Below the pieces are notes generated by a model, which was not told the DNA's origin, did no database searches, and was given only the letters and a program-made list of their open reading frames with translations. Positions 6,814-14,679 of a stretch of 64,000 nucleotides of DNA are shown here, piece by piece. Each line of letters begins with the position of its first letter. The stretch's first letter is position 1. Location of the stretch: NCBI RefSeq assembly GCF_031846445.1, contig NZ_JAVRHR010000004.1:24127-88126 (forward strand). The letters are read 5' to 3'. Position numbers and translations under genes: made by a program. This DNA comes from Croceitalea rosinachiae (GTDB taxonomy: Bacteria; Bacteroidota; Bacteroidia; Flavobacteriales; Flavobacteriaceae).

Positions 6814-7805
6814 AAGAAATATTAAATAGACTTATCAATCATGACATCCTCGAAAAAGAAGATGCCAAACAAATTTTGGTCAATATTGCAAAAGGTGATT
6901 ATAATGCTAGTCAAATTGCGGCTTTTTTGACGGTTTACATGATGCGAAGCATCACCATCGAAGAACTAGAAGGTTTCCGTGATGCTCTGCTAGAATTATG
7001 TTTGGCAATTGATTTATCAGCATACAATCCAATTGATTTATGTGGTACAGGTGGCGATGGTAAAGACACCTTTAATATTTCTACGCTTGCATCTTTTGTG
7101 ACTGCCGGTGCTGGAATTAAAGTCACCAAACATGGTAATTATGGAGTTTCTTCAAAATGTGGAAGTAGCAATGTCATGGAGTTTTTAGGAATTAAATTCA
7201 GTAATGAAGCTGACTTTCTAAAAAAATCTATTGATGAAGCTGGTATTTGTGTATTACACGCACCCTTGTTTCATCCAGCTATGAAAAATGTTGCGCCTAT
7301 CAGAAAAGAATTAGCGGTAAAGACCTTTTTCAATATGCTGGGTCCAATGGTAAATCCGGCTTTTCCTAAGAATCAGATGGTAGGTGTTTTTAATTTGGAA
7401 CTGGCAAGAATGTATGGATACCTATATCAAAATACAGATAAGAATTTTACAGTACTTCATGCACTTGACGGATATGATGAAATCAGTTTAACAGGAAATA
7501 CCAAAACAATTTCTAATGGTTCAGAAGGAATAATTACACCTTCTGATTTTGGACTAGGGACAATAACTGCAGAAGAAATTGTTGGCGGTAATGATATTGC
7601 CGATTCTGCCCAAATCTTTTTAGACATATTAAACGGACGAGGTTCAGAAGCTCAAAACAATGTAGTTTGTGCCAATGCGGGCGTTGCCATCGCAACAGTT
7701 AATGGAAGTACACCAAAGCAAGGTTTTGAAAAAGCTAAAGAATCTTTGCTAAGCGGAAGTGGATTGAAAGCATTAAAAGAGTTACAAGCAATAAGCGCCC
7801 AATGA
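6810..7805 (+). CDS. trpD: Anthranilate phosphoribosyltransferase
   Basis: 331 residues. It transfers the phosphoribosyl group of PRPP to anthranilate. The PRPP-binding glycine-rich motif CGTGGDGKDTFN is at residues 78-89, followed by KHGNYGVSSKCGSSNVME for anthranilate and Mg contacts. Length fits the family. The ATG at 6810 overlaps the trpG stop as ATGA; the upstream in-frame codons lie within trpG and are not family-like. Its stop overlaps the trpC start by four bases, so translation of trpG, trpD and trpC is probably coupled. Confidence 0.96.
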   Translation: MKEILNRLINHDILEKEDAKQILVNIAKGDYNASQIAAFLTVYMMRSITIEELEGFRDALLELCLAIDLSAYNPIDLCGTGGDGKDTFNISTLASFVTAGAGIKVTKHGNYGVSSKCGSSNVMEFLGIKFSNEADFLKKSIDEAGICVLHAPLFHPAMKNVAPIRKELAVKTFFNMLGPMVNPAFPKNQMVGVFNLELARMYGYLYQNTDKNFTVLHALDGYDEISLTGNTKTISNGSEGIITPSDFGLGTITAEEIVGGNDIADSAQIFLDILNGRGSEAQNNVVCANAGVAIATVNGSTPKQGFEKAKESLLSGSGLKALKELQAISAQ

Positions 7806-8587
7806 ATATTCTAGACAAAATAATTGCTGATAAACGAAAAGAGGTTAAACTTAAAAAAAGTTTAGTCCCTACTTCTCAATTGGAGCAATCTGTTCTTTTC
7901 GATAGAAAAGCACAATCGCTATCTAATGTTTTACGAAATAGCAAAACAGGTATCATTGCCGAACACAAACGTCGTTCACCATCAAAGCATACTATTAATC
8001 AAAATACTAATGTGGGTCAAGTCGCCCATGGCTATGAAAACGCAGGTGTTTCTGGTATGAGTATTTTAACAGATATCAAATACTTTGGGGGATCATTGGA
8101 AGATTTGATTTTGGCTAGGGCTTCTGTTGAAATGCCGTTGCTTAGAAAAGAATTCATCATAGATGAATATCAAATTATAGAAGCAAAGGCACATGGGGCC
8201 GATGTTATTTTACTAATAGCCGCCGTGTTATCTAAAACAGAAATAAAAGCATTATCAGAGTTGGCAAAAAACTTGGGATTGGATGTCTTATTAGAGGTAC
8301 ATAATGAGAAAGAATTACATAAATCTATCATGCCCAGTTTAGATATGCTGGGCGTCAACAACCGCAACCTCAAAACCTTTGAAGTTAACTTAAATATAAG
8401 TAAGAAGTTATCAGAAGTAATTCCTGATCAATTTGTAAAAGTATCTGAAAGTGGAATCAGTTCAATTGACGCTATTAAAGGCTTAAAAGAATATGGTTAT
8501 CAAGGTTTTCTAATTGGTGAGAATTTTATGAAGACGGAAAACCCCGGGAAGGCTGCAAAAGAGTTTATCACTAAACTAGAAGTATGA
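7802..8587 (+). CDS. trpC: Indole-3-glycerol-phosphate synthase
   Basis: 261 residues forming one TIM barrel, not fused to TrpF. It decarboxylates and cyclises CdRP to indole-3-glycerol phosphate. The active site includes AEHKRRSPSK (catalytic Lys in KRRSPSK, residues about 60-66), LLRKEFIIDEYQI near residue 117, and GVNNRNLKTF and SESGISS for substrate phosphate. It overlaps trpD by ATGA and trpF by ATGA. The AEHKRRSPS form differs from the commoner AE-hydrophobic-K motif but is, from memory, usual in Bacteroidota. Confidence 0.96.
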   Translation: MNILDKIIADKRKEVKLKKSLVPTSQLEQSVLFDRKAQSLSNVLRNSKTGIIAEHKRRSPSKHTINQNTNVGQVAHGYENAGVSGMSILTDIKYFGGSLEDLILARASVEMPLLRKEFIIDEYQIIEAKAHGADVILLIAAVLSKTEIKALSELAKNLGLDVLLEVHNEKELHKSIMPSLDMLGVNNRNLKTFEVNLNISKKLSEVIPDQFVKVSESGISSIDAIKGLKEYGYQGFLIGENFMKTENPGKAAKEFITKLEV

Positions 8588-9231
8588 AACTAAAAGTGTG
8601 TGGAATGAAATATAATCCTGAAGAAGTGGCAGCAATGCAACCTGATTATTTGGGCTTTATATTTTGGGAGTCATCATCACGGTTTTTTGATGGGGAAATT
8701 CCAACACTACCAGTTGAAATTAATAAGATTGGTGTATTTGTCGATGCAAGCATTGATACTATTTTAGAAAAAATAAAAAAATATAAGTTAAATGCAGTGC
8801 AGTTGCATGGAAAAGAATCACCTAAGTATTGCAAAAGTCTCCGCTATTCGTATAATACCCTAAAACAAGACCAGATTTTCGATTTGAAAATCATTAAAGT
8901 ATTCTCGATCAAAGATGAATTTGACTTTTCGATTTTACAACCCTACGAAGAAATATGTGATTACTTTTTATTTGACACCAAAGGAAAATTACCAGGCGGT
9001 AACGGATATACTTTTGATTGGTCAGTTTTAAAAAACTATCCTTCGACCAAACCCTATTTTTTGAGTGGGGGTATCGGATTGGATAATTCAAAGCAAATTG
9101 AAGAATTTCTAGGTAGACCAGAATCAAAATACTGTTATGCTATTGATGTCAATAGCATGTTTGAAGAGGCGCCTGGACTAAAGAATATTGAGGATTTAAA
9201 AGAGTTTAAAAAGAAATTAACCGACAACTAA
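8584..9231 (+). CDS. trpF: Phosphoribosylanthranilate isomerase
   Basis: 215 residues, a TIM barrel that isomerises phosphoribosylanthranilate to CdRP. The general base Cys7 is in LKVCGMK, VQLHGKE near residue 72 and the acid in FLFDTKGKLPGGNG (about residues 128-141) are all present, and FLSGGIGLDN binds phosphate. It overlaps trpC by four bases and touches trpB at TAATG. As in many Bacteroidota, trpF is a free-standing gene lying after trpC, although it acts before it in the pathway. Confidence 0.95.
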   Translation: MKLKVCGMKYNPEEVAAMQPDYLGFIFWESSSRFFDGEIPTLPVEINKIGVFVDASIDTILEKIKKYKLNAVQLHGKESPKYCKSLRYSYNTLKQDQIFDLKIIKVFSIKDEFDFSILQPYEEICDYFLFDTKGKLPGGNGYTFDWSVLKNYPSTKPYFLSGGIGLDNSKQIEEFLGRPESKYCYAIDVNSMFEEAPGLKNIEDLKEFKKKLTDN

Positions 9232-10415
9232 TGAAATATCACGCTGACGAAAAAGGATATTATGGAGAATTTGGAGGAGCATTCATCCCAGAAATGCTCT
9301 ATCCAAATGTGGAAGAATTGCGCCAAAAGTATTTGGATATCATGTATGAGAAATCTTTCCAAAAAGAATTCCATCGACTACTAAAAGACTATGTGGGTAG
9401 ACCATCACCGCTCTATTTCGCGCAACGTTTATCAGAAAAATACAATTGTAAGGTTTATTTAAAACGAGAAGATTTAAATCATACCGGTGCTCATAAAGTA
9501 AACAATACCATAGGTCAGATTTTGTTGGCCAAGAGGCTGGGAAAAACTAGAATAATTGCCGAAACTGGCGCGGGACAACATGGCGTTGCGACTGCAACAG
9601 TTTGTGCCCTTATGGGTATAGAATGTATTGTATACATGGGTGAAATCGATATCACTCGTCAAGCACCAAATGTAGCACGTATGAAAATGTTGGGCGCAGA
9701 GGTTCGACCCGCACTATCAGGAAGTAGAACATTAAAGGATGCTACAAACGAGGCTATTCGCGATTGGATCAACAATCCTGTAGATACGCATTATATTATT
9801 GGTTCTGCCATTGGCCCTCACCCCTACCCTGATATGGTAACCAGGTTTCAATCGGTCATATCGGAAGAAATTAAATGGCAACTAAAGGAGAAAGAAGGTC
9901 GTGAAAACCCGGACTATGTTGTGGCCTGTATAGGTGGAGGAAGCAACGCGGCAGGAACATACCATCATTTTTTAGACGAAGCTGAAGTAGGTATCATCGC
10001 TGTCGAAGCTGCAGGTAAAGGTGTCGATACTGATGAAAGTGCTGCGACTTCGGCCTTGGGTAAGGTGGGTATTATTCACGGATGTAAAACTATGTTGATG
10101 CAAACAGATGATGGACAGATAACAGAACCGTATTCCATTTCTGCAGGATTGGATTATCCAGGGGTAGGCCCCATGCATTCACATTTATACAAATCTGGTC
10201 GAGCAGAATTTTATTCCGCTACCGATGATGAAGCAATGACCGCAGGATTGGAATTGTCACAATTGGAAGGTATTATCCCTGCAATTGAAACTGGTCATGC
10301 TTTTGCCATTTTTGAGCATAAAAAGTTTGAGCCTAAAGACATCGTCGTGATTAGCTTATCTGGACGAGGAGATAAAGATTTACAAACCTATATTGATTAC
10401 TTTAAGCTGGCTTAA
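9231..10415 (+). CDS. trpB: Tryptophan synthase beta chain
   Basis: 394 residues, a PLP enzyme that condenses indole with serine. The PLP lysine is in HTGAHKVNN (about residue 89), the catalytic Glu in ETGAGQHG (about residue 111), and the phosphate loop GGGSNAAG near residue 234 is intact. It is a TrpB1-type chain by length and motifs and should pair with the adjacent TrpA. One base is shared with the trpF stop, and trpA begins 3 bases downstream, so the alpha2beta2 partners are made together. Confidence 0.97.
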   Translation: MKYHADEKGYYGEFGGAFIPEMLYPNVEELRQKYLDIMYEKSFQKEFHRLLKDYVGRPSPLYFAQRLSEKYNCKVYLKREDLNHTGAHKVNNTIGQILLAKRLGKTRIIAETGAGQHGVATATVCALMGIECIVYMGEIDITRQAPNVARMKMLGAEVRPALSGSRTLKDATNEAIRDWINNPVDTHYIIGSAIGPHPYPDMVTRFQSVISEEIKWQLKEKEGRENPDYVVACIGGGSNAAGTYHHFLDEAEVGIIAVEAAGKGVDTDESAATSALGKVGIIHGCKTMLMQTDDGQITEPYSISAGLDYPGVGPMHSHLYKSGRAEFYSATDDEAMTAGLELSQLEGIIPAIETGHAFAIFEHKKFEPKDIVVISLSGRGDKDLQTYIDYFKLA

Positions 10416-10418
10416 ACC

Positions 10419-11183
10419 ATGAATAGAATAAACCAAAAAATGCTGGAGGATAAAAAACTCCTTTCTATATATTTTACTGCTGGCTACCCTGCTTTAAACC
10501 ACACGGCAAAAATCATTCAAGATTTAGAAAAAAGTGGTGTAGACATGATTGAAATTGGATTGCCTTTTAGCGATCCATTAGCAGATGGCCCGACCATTCA
10601 AAAAAGTTCAACCGCTGCATTAAAAAATGGGATGACCACTCAAACCCTTTTTGCACAATTAAAAGACATACGTAAATCCGTTTCTATTCCACTGATTGTG
10701 ATGGGTTACTTTAACCCCATGCTTCAATATGGGGTAGAAGCATTTTGTAAAAAGTGTTCAGACATTGGTGTTGATGGTATTATAATGCCTGACCTTCCGT
10801 TAGATGTTTATCAAGATGATTACGAAACCATCTTTAAAAAACATAGTTTATTAAATATATTTTTAATTACGCCGCAAACAAGCGAATCTCGTATTCGTCA
10901 AATAGATGATGCTTCTGAAGGATTTATTTATATGGTAAGTTCAGCAAGTGTAACGGGTTCAAAATCTGGTTTTGGAAAGGAACAAGAGGCTTACTTTGAT
11001 CGGATTGCTTCTATGAATCTCGCAAACCCACAAATAGTTGGTTTTGGCATCAAAGATGCAGAAACCTTTCAACAAGCTACTAGAACTGCAAAAGGAGCTA
11101 TAATCGGTTCTGCATTTATTAAACATTTAACAACCTCCGGCAACAGTAACATAAGTGATTTTATAAAAAAGATTAGAAATTAA
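10419..11183 (+). CDS. trpA: Tryptophan synthase alpha chain
   Basis: 254 residues, a TIM barrel that cleaves indole-3-glycerol phosphate to indole, which is channelled to TrpB. The catalytic Glu is in MIEIGLPFSDPLADGP (about residues 46-61) and the catalytic Asp follows in the same segment; VSSASVTG and VGFGIKDAE bind phosphate. It is the last gene of the operon. Only 17 bases separate it from the convergent histidine kinase gene, and no clear hairpin terminator is visible there. Confidence 0.96.
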   Translation: MNRINQKMLEDKKLLSIYFTAGYPALNHTAKIIQDLEKSGVDMIEIGLPFSDPLADGPTIQKSSTAALKNGMTTQTLFAQLKDIRKSVSIPLIVMGYFNPMLQYGVEAFCKKCSDIGVDGIIMPDLPLDVYQDDYETIFKKHSLLNIFLITPQTSESRIRQIDDASEGFIYMVSSASVTGSKSGFGKEQEAYFDRIASMNLANPQIVGFGIKDAETFQQATRTAKGAIIGSAFIKHLTTSGNSNISDFIKKIRN

Positions 11184-11200
11184 GTTGGTCATTTCATCAT

Positions 11201-12514
11201 TTATATAACTCCCTTGGTCTTAACGGGAAGCGCTGTTTTATATATTTTCAAAATAGCTTCAACTCCATCTTTGAGGCCTTTTAAGTGCAGTTCCCCGTTA
11301 TTTTTAGCAAGCATTTGCTTTACAATTGAAAGCCCCTTGCCAGAACCTCTTTCGTTAGAAGTACCTAACGTACTCTCGACATGCTCTCCGCGATTAACGA
11401 GGTTAAGCTTTTTAAGATCAACGGCATTTGCCTTGTTTTTGATTGAAAAAGAATAATAATCATTATGCTCGGCAGCTTTAACAACAATTTTCTCATCAGA
11501 GGGTGAGAACTTAATTGCATTGGTCAAAAGATTTCGCATAACAGTCTCAAAAACTTGTTTTGAATAAAACAACTTAAAGTCACTTGACAGCCCATTTGAA
11601 ACTATTAGTTTTTTATAATTTAATTTCTCAGAAAATTGCTCCTTTAACTCCTCTACAACAGCTCTTATATCAAGGTGCATATAACTTTTAATAGTATCAT
11701 CAGTTTGCATTGCCCAATCAAGAAGGCCTTCTAACATAACATATGTCTTATCAACTGACTTTTTAAGTAAATCAAGATTATTGTTTATATCTACCCTTGA
11801 CTTTGAATTCTTTGTAATCTCAGCAAGAATTGAAATTTGATGAATGGGAGTCTTCAAATCATGCGCGATAATTTGAACAATTTCTTTTCTAAAACTAGTA
11901 AGTTCTTGCAATTCTATATTTTGCTTTAGACTAAGTTCGTTCTGCTCCCGTAAATCTTGCCTCATCAAAATTACTTTTTCGAAAACAAAATAGCTAATAG
12001 CCCCAACCGAAGAAATTAAAATGAATGCTAAGATAAATTTACCTAAAGCCATTTGTGGTACTAATAAAATACATGCAGTGATATATAGCGTATTATAAAT
12101 AATAACCACCAGTTGATGATATGGTTTTTCAAATACAGCAAGCAATAAACCCATTACAAACACAATCATCTCTACCCTTAGAAAATATCCTTCAAAATTT
12201 GAACCTGAATCTTCTACCCTGAATGGCAGATAAATTGTTGAAGAAAGAATATTTATATATACGAGAACCAAAAACATCAAACTTGTCGACACCCAATTAA
12301 CCTTCCAAATAATTGCGGTAAGTAAGACCGTACAGAATACAAACAAGTGTTTTAGCGAATATTTATTAAACCCTCCAATACCATATTCGGTAAAAAAATT
12401 AGTTGCTAACCCTGCTAATACTAAAAGAATCAAGATGTGAAAAATAACACTTGTACTACGTATAGGAACAAGCACTTGTTTATCTTTAGAAATTGAATTT
12501 AGGTAGGTCTCCAT
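11201..12514 (-). CDS. Membrane-bound sensor histidine kinase
   Basis: 437 residues. The first ~185 residues hold about six hydrophobic membrane segments without a large extracellular loop, so it probably senses a membrane or internal signal. A short linker leads to HisKA with the phospho-acceptor His218 in IIAHDLKTPIH and a HATPase domain with N-box NLLTNAIKFSP and G-box GSGKGLSIVKQ. No response regulator is adjacent; the nearest regulator gene is at 14245. It is convergent with trpA and divergent from the M20 peptidase gene. The signal is unknown. Confidence 0.88.
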   Translation of the reverse strand: METYLNSISKDKQVLVPIRSTSVIFHILILLVLAGLATNFFTEYGIGGFNKYSLKHLFVFCTVLLTAIIWKVNWVSTSLMFLVLVYINILSSTIYLPFRVEDSGSNFEGYFLRVEMIVFVMGLLLAVFEKPYHQLVVIIYNTLYITACILLVPQMALGKFILAFILISSVGAISYFVFEKVILMRQDLREQNELSLKQNIELQELTSFRKEIVQIIAHDLKTPIHQISILAEITKNSKSRVDINNNLDLLKKSVDKTYVMLEGLLDWAMQTDDTIKSYMHLDIRAVVEELKEQFSEKLNYKKLIVSNGLSSDFKLFYSKQVFETVMRNLLTNAIKFSPSDEKIVVKAAEHNDYYSFSIKNKANAVDLKKLNLVNRGEHVESTLGTSNERGSGKGLSIVKQMLAKNNGELHLKGLKDGVEAILKIYKTALPVKTKGVI

Positions 12515-12579
12515 TTGGGGTTTTATTTAATTTCAAACGAATAACGATGTATTTTCTTACATTTTAATTTAACTTTTAG

Positions 12580-14079
12580 ATGAAACACACTTTTGCCATA
12601 CTTTTTGTTTTTTTAAGCCTTCATACTTTTAGCCAAATAAACGATTCTACCATAATAAAATCTCAAGTCGCCAAGGCTATTACTGAGCTTAGAGATTTTG
12701 TAGCGATACCGAATGACGCTCTGAATGGCGATGACATTGATGATAACATTTTTTGGTTAAAGAAAAAGTTTAGTGAACGTGGATTCAATACTACAGAATT
12801 AGAAACTGAAAATCACCCTTTATTTTTTGCTGCCCTACCTCTAGAAGATGACAAACCAACCATACTATTTTATATGCATTTTGATGGGCAATCTGTTGAT
12901 GCGAGTAAATGGGATCAACCAAGCCCATATAATATTGTCTTAAAAGAACCCTCTGGAGATGATTGGGAAACACATCCATTTGATGATATGCTCGAAGATA
13001 TTCCTTATGATTGGCGTTTGTTTGGTCGCTCAACTTCAGATGACAAAGGTCCTATAGTAATGTTCTTAAATGCTATTGACTTACTTAAAAAAGAAAGTAC
13101 GGAAATGCCTTTTAACGTTAAGGTGATTTTAGATAGCGAAGAAGAAAAAGGAAGTAAACCTTTACCAAAAGCAGTTAAACAATATCGTGAATTATTAGAG
13201 GCTGACTTTCTACTCATAACTGATGGTCCAATGCATTCATCTGGCAAGCCGACTGTAGTTTACGGTTGTCGCGGTATAACGACACTTTCGCTAACCACTT
13301 ATGGTCCTATAAAACCTCAGCATAGTGGTCATTATAGTAATTACGCCCCTAATCCCGGCTTTCAGTTAGCACAACTATTAGCTTCTATGAAAGATAAGGA
13401 TGGTAAAGTTCTAATACCTGGCTATTATGACGGTATTCAAATTGATGATGCAATCCAAGAAGTATTAAAAAGTGTTCCGGATAACGATAATGAGATTGCA
13501 AATAAGTTAGCGTTTAAAACCGCGGAAAAAGTAGGCTCTTTTTATCAAGAAGCTTTGCAATACCCTAGTTTAAATATCCGTGGATTAGGTTCTGGTTGGA
13601 TTGGTAAGGAAGCCCGAACGATAGTTCCTGAAAGTGCTACTGCGGAACTAGATTTACGATTGGTACCAGAATCGGATGGCAATCGATTAAAAAAACTAGT
13701 TAAAGAACATATTGCTAAACAGGGCTTTCAAATACTTAATCATATACCCTCAAAAGAAGAACGTCTTAAGTATGAGAGAATAGTAACCGTAAAAGAAGGT
13801 AGTGTTACCGACGCTTTCAGAACTGATTTAAACAATTCGTATGGGAATTTTTTGGTGAACACCATGTTAGAAAACTTTAATGAAGAGATCATTCAAATCA
13901 GAATCATGGGCGGCACTGTGCCAATTGCACCTTTTATTAACGAGTTAAAAATTCCAGCTTTTATAGTACCAATGGTGAATCATGATAATAATCAACATAG
14001 TCCCAATGAAAATTTAAAGATTGGGCAACTAGCATACGGCATACGAGCATTTTATGGATTGCTATCCTCTAAACCTTAA
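12580..14079 (+). CDS. Exported M20 family metallopeptidase
   Basis: 499 residues with a signal peptide (cleavage near residues 18-19, HTFSQ). The M20 metal ligands are recognisable: His100 and Asp102 in MHFDGQSVD, Asp154/155 in STSDDKGP, the catalytic Glu pair in DSEEEKGS (about residues 185-192), and a C-terminal His in NQHSPNEN. The dimerisation domain lies about residues 235-365. M20 enzymes are di-zinc amino- or carboxypeptidases or deacylases; an exported copy probably degrades peptides in the periplasm for nutrition. The exact substrate is not visible. Confidence 0.88.
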   Translation: MKHTFAILFVFLSLHTFSQINDSTIIKSQVAKAITELRDFVAIPNDALNGDDIDDNIFWLKKKFSERGFNTTELETENHPLFFAALPLEDDKPTILFYMHFDGQSVDASKWDQPSPYNIVLKEPSGDDWETHPFDDMLEDIPYDWRLFGRSTSDDKGPIVMFLNAIDLLKKESTEMPFNVKVILDSEEEKGSKPLPKAVKQYRELLEADFLLITDGPMHSSGKPTVVYGCRGITTLSLTTYGPIKPQHSGHYSNYAPNPGFQLAQLLASMKDKDGKVLIPGYYDGIQIDDAIQEVLKSVPDNDNEIANKLAFKTAEKVGSFYQEALQYPSLNIRGLGSGWIGKEARTIVPESATAELDLRLVPESDGNRLKKLVKEHIAKQGFQILNHIPSKEERLKYERIVTVKEGSVTDAFRTDLNNSYGNFLVNTMLENFNEEIIQIRIMGGTVPIAPFINELKIPAFIVPMVNHDNNQHSPNENLKIGQLAYGIRAFYGLLSSKP

Positions 14080-14244
14080 TCAAAAGGATTGTTTAAAATG
14101 CCCATAACTTCGATAAAAGTATTTTAAGGCTTTTAAAACTTATTAAAAACTGAGTTTTAACGGATAACATATGCTGTGTAACCATATTTCATGGCGTTAA
14201 GAAGTTATTGACATAATTTTACTAAACCAAATCTAACCTACCAC

Positions 14245-14670
14245 ATGAAATACTCTACTATAGTTATTGACGATTCGTCAATTCAGCGTTTAGCAACTTC
14301 CTTTTTGGTCAAAAACCACACAAAACTAGAGTTGATTGGTTCTTATGCGAACCCTTATGAAGGAATCAAAGCCATTTATGATTATAAAGTCGATATCGTC
14401 TTTCTAGATGTATTAATGGATCAAGTTGATGCTTTTGAACTATTAGACAGTATTGAAATTAATGCTGCTATCATAATGAACTCTACATGGTCTCATTTTG
14501 CACAACCAGCATTTGAATATGGTATTAATGACTTTTTGATCAAGCCTATGCCAAAAAAACGGTTTGAACAAGCAGTTGATAAAATTATCAAGCAAATACA
14601 GCTCGAAAGAGAAATACAGAAACAAAGTTCTACATTCTTATTTTCTGAACTTCTATCAAATTTTAACTAA
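14245..14670 (+). CDS. Single-domain response regulator
   Basis: 141 residues comprising only a CheY-like receiver plus a short tail. Key residues are present: Asp9/Asp10 in VIDDSS, the phospho-acceptor Asp55 in FLDVLMD, Ser80/Thr81, and Lys100 in FLIKPMPKKRF. The domain resembles receivers of LytTR-type regulators, but no DNA-binding domain follows: the stop is 9 bases from the end of the convergent ppc gene, leaving no room for one. It may act by protein contact or as a phosphate sink. The cognate kinase is unknown; the kinase at 11201-12514 is a nearby candidate. Confidence 0.85.
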   Translation: MKYSTIVIDDSSIQRLATSFLVKNHTKLELIGSYANPYEGIKAIYDYKVDIVFLDVLMDQVDAFELLDSIEINAAIIMNSTWSHFAQPAFEYGINDFLIKPMPKKRFEQAVDKIIKQIQLEREIQKQSSTFLFSELLSNFN

Positions 14671-14679
14671 GGTAAAATA

